Source: Xestospongia bergquistia (taxonomy: Eukaryota > Porifera > Demospongiae > Haplosclerida > Petrosiidae). From it: DNA of 64,000 bases. The translations under genes and the position numbers were made by a program. The DNA lies in NCBI GenBank assembly GCA_963965975.1, contig OZ014422.1:5479155-5543154 (forward strand), written 5' to 3'. The notes beneath the pieces are model-generated. The model was given only the letters and a program-made list of their open reading frames with translations. It made no database searches and was not told the DNA's origin. This document shows positions 62,561 through 64,000 of the stretch, piece by piece (within the stretch, counting starts at the first letter, position 1; each line of letters starts with the position of its first letter).

Positions 62561-64000
62561 ACTGATGATCATTATGTTGTTAAGAAGAATGTTACATATC
62601 AAGTACCTACTACTACACAGTAAGTACCAGTATATATAAGATGACTAATGAGATGTTACTATAGTAACAATATATATCATCCTTGTATAGAGAGTATTAA
62701 TAGAGTGTTCTAATTAGAAATATTAATAATATGTAATGATGTAGTACTTAGTACATGTTGTATACTGCAGTATAACAGACAAAGTATATACCATCTACTA
62801 TATCCTCTATAATGTATTATATGATGACTGATATTATCTTGTATTGTCAGACTACCAGTGTCTCTGCCATTCATTGATGAACCCATCCTTCTCTCTGTGG
62901 GAGATAGAATATTAATACCAGTAGAGGTTTGGAAGTATACAACTGGAATTGTTGATAAATGGGAAGGAGCTCCTTGGTTATCATCTAATCTACGTGAAGT
63001 TGATATCACTGGTACAGTGAGATGGCTAGGAACATTACCTCCTGTTGGTGACAGTCAATATTTTGCTGGAATAGAAACAGTGAGTATATATACATGTATT
63101 GGTAATGTTCACTGACTAAGTCTCATATCACTAGTAGTTTGAGTTTGATGTTATATGTTGTAATTTTAATAAGTTTTAGTTTTAAAGATTATCTCACATG
63201 TAGTAATAAGTAATAACTGATGTATGTTTGAATGTTCAGATTATATAATATAATGTTATATATACAAATTAACAATGATATTTCAAGTCTGGACTTAAAG
63301 ATTATTTACCTAATAGATTTATTTAATTAACAATGACATTTTATATACATAAGTTATAATTGAGTAATTAAAAGTAGATATTTAGTCGCTTCTAGTAATA
63401 TCTCTACAAATTAATATCCTCTTTATTGGATGTTAATAATTTAACTATATCATTAACAAACGATAAAGTCATTCAAATGTTGTAATTTACTTTATATCAT
63501 AATTTCCTCTGTTATATTAACAGGACATTCCAGTTGCTACTGATAATGAGTATCCCAGTGGTTGCTATGGTGATCTTTCCTGTTTTACTTGTCCCAAGGG
63601 ACATGGAGTTTTCCTTCCTGTGGAGTGTGTTGTCCATTACTCTAAACATCTAAAAGAGACACCAACACCAGCTTATCTTATGAATGCCAGACCACATGGT
63701 ATTGCATTGATTGTTGCAAAGGAAAATCATCCTGATGGTCGTCCAGTTAAAGGAGGACAAGCTAATTCTTTAATGTTAACAAGTATTTTCCAGTACTTAC
63801 AATATTCAGTTCAACACCACACTAATGTTACTAGTACACAAATGATACAACTAATGGAAAAGATAGCTAGTATGGATCACACAACTTATGACAGCTTTGT
63901 CTGTTATATATCATATGATGGACGTAATGACCACTATATACAATGTAATAATCGGTGTCATGTCAATATCTATGAACTAGTAGACAAAGTACAGCAGTGT
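62561..64000 (+). CDS. Array copy 5 (partial, lacks first exon, runs off the window)
   Basis: Exons 62561-62619, 62851-63079 and 63524 to the window end match exons 2, 3 and 4 of the other copies; all splice sites are kept and the frame stays open to 64000. The sequence covers the CAP-Gly-like part (GTVRWLG) and the caspase-like part up to the region just before the missing Cys position; the catalytic His site reads YDG. No MGQ-type exon 1 and no conserved promoter block are found upstream; similarity to the other units starts at about 62440, inside intron 1. Intron 3 is short and lacks the TIR element. Its likely first exons are those of the VAP-like gene. Confidence 0.8.
62655..62668. promoter_or_regulatory. 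Perfect 14-bp palindrome, X-box-like (copy 5, intron 2)
   Basis: GTTACTATAGTAAC, same position as in the other four copies. Confidence 0.4.

Larger units (their letters stand above)
31141..64000 (+). repeat. Tandem array of five units carrying the CAP-Gly/pseudocaspase/GTPase/Death gene
   Basis: Unit 1 about 31141-37255, unit 2 about 37256-44136, unit 3 about 44137-51960, unit 4 about 52605-59345, unit 5 about 62440 to beyond the window. Units are collinear over exons and introns with only scattered differences. Units 1-3 start with the TADA1 last exon, unit 4 starts after it, and unit 5 starts inside intron 1. Unit 3 and unit 4 share 3' flanks; unit 1 and unit 2 share a different 3' flank. 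Unit edges are estimated by eye. Confidence 0.85.

Noticed and set aside
30316-64000. Bacterial or symbiont origin of the array
   Set aside because: Every gene has spliceosomal introns with GT-AG borders, and base composition equals that of neighbours such as TADA1.

Overview
The window looks like nuclear DNA of an early-branching animal, most likely a demosponge such as Amphimedon queenslandica. It is AT-rich, it has mostly short GT-AG introns, and housekeeping genes sit head-to-head 70-170 bases apart. The gene set is animal-specific (APC, securin, CEP20, SAGA subunit TADA1), and it carries a local expansion of Death-domain/GTPase immune-type proteins. The species call is inference.

Layout. 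1-20.5 kb: non-coding DNA and then a multi-exon APC tumour-suppressor homologue (4300-20508, +) with two introns over 5 kb and a possible internal promoter. 21.0-31.5 kb: nine tightly packed housekeeping genes: CCDC89 (-), SRP19 (+), RPS27 (-), CEP20 (+), securin-like (-), SNRPG (+), THUMPD1 (-), CIAO2B (+), TADA1 (+). Eight of them form four divergent pairs with shared promoters carrying NRF1-, ETS-, CCAAT- and E-box-like sites. APC lying close to SRP19 repeats the human 5q22 neighbourhood.

31.1-64 kb: five tandem copies of a 5.1-6.5 kb gene with no standard name. Its architecture is (myristoylation-type N-terminus)-CAP-Gly-like-caspase-like-Roc-like GTPase with COR-like region-Death-type domain. 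Both catalytic residues of the caspase fold are replaced in every copy that can be read, so this is a pseudo-caspase. The GTPase part is nearly identical between copies, while loops of the CAP-Gly and caspase parts vary. The C-terminal Death domain is swapped: copies 1-2 carry one type and copies 3-4 another. Copy 2 has a 4-base deletion that breaks the frame. Copies 2-4 share a ~555-bp terminal-inverted-repeat element in intron 3 that copies 1 and 5 lack. The tandem units dragged along the last exon of TADA1 twice.

Copy 5 lacks its own first exon. Its exon 2 lies 134 bases downstream of an MSP-domain gene (VAP family) whose last visible exon ends in the matching phase, so the locus could encode a VAP-CAP-Gly-pseudocaspase fusion; the window ends inside it. 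A broken UBX-domain fragment (TUG/ASPSCR1-like) lies between copies 3 and 4. I read the array as a young, recombining, NLR-like or death-signalling gene cluster; that function is inference.
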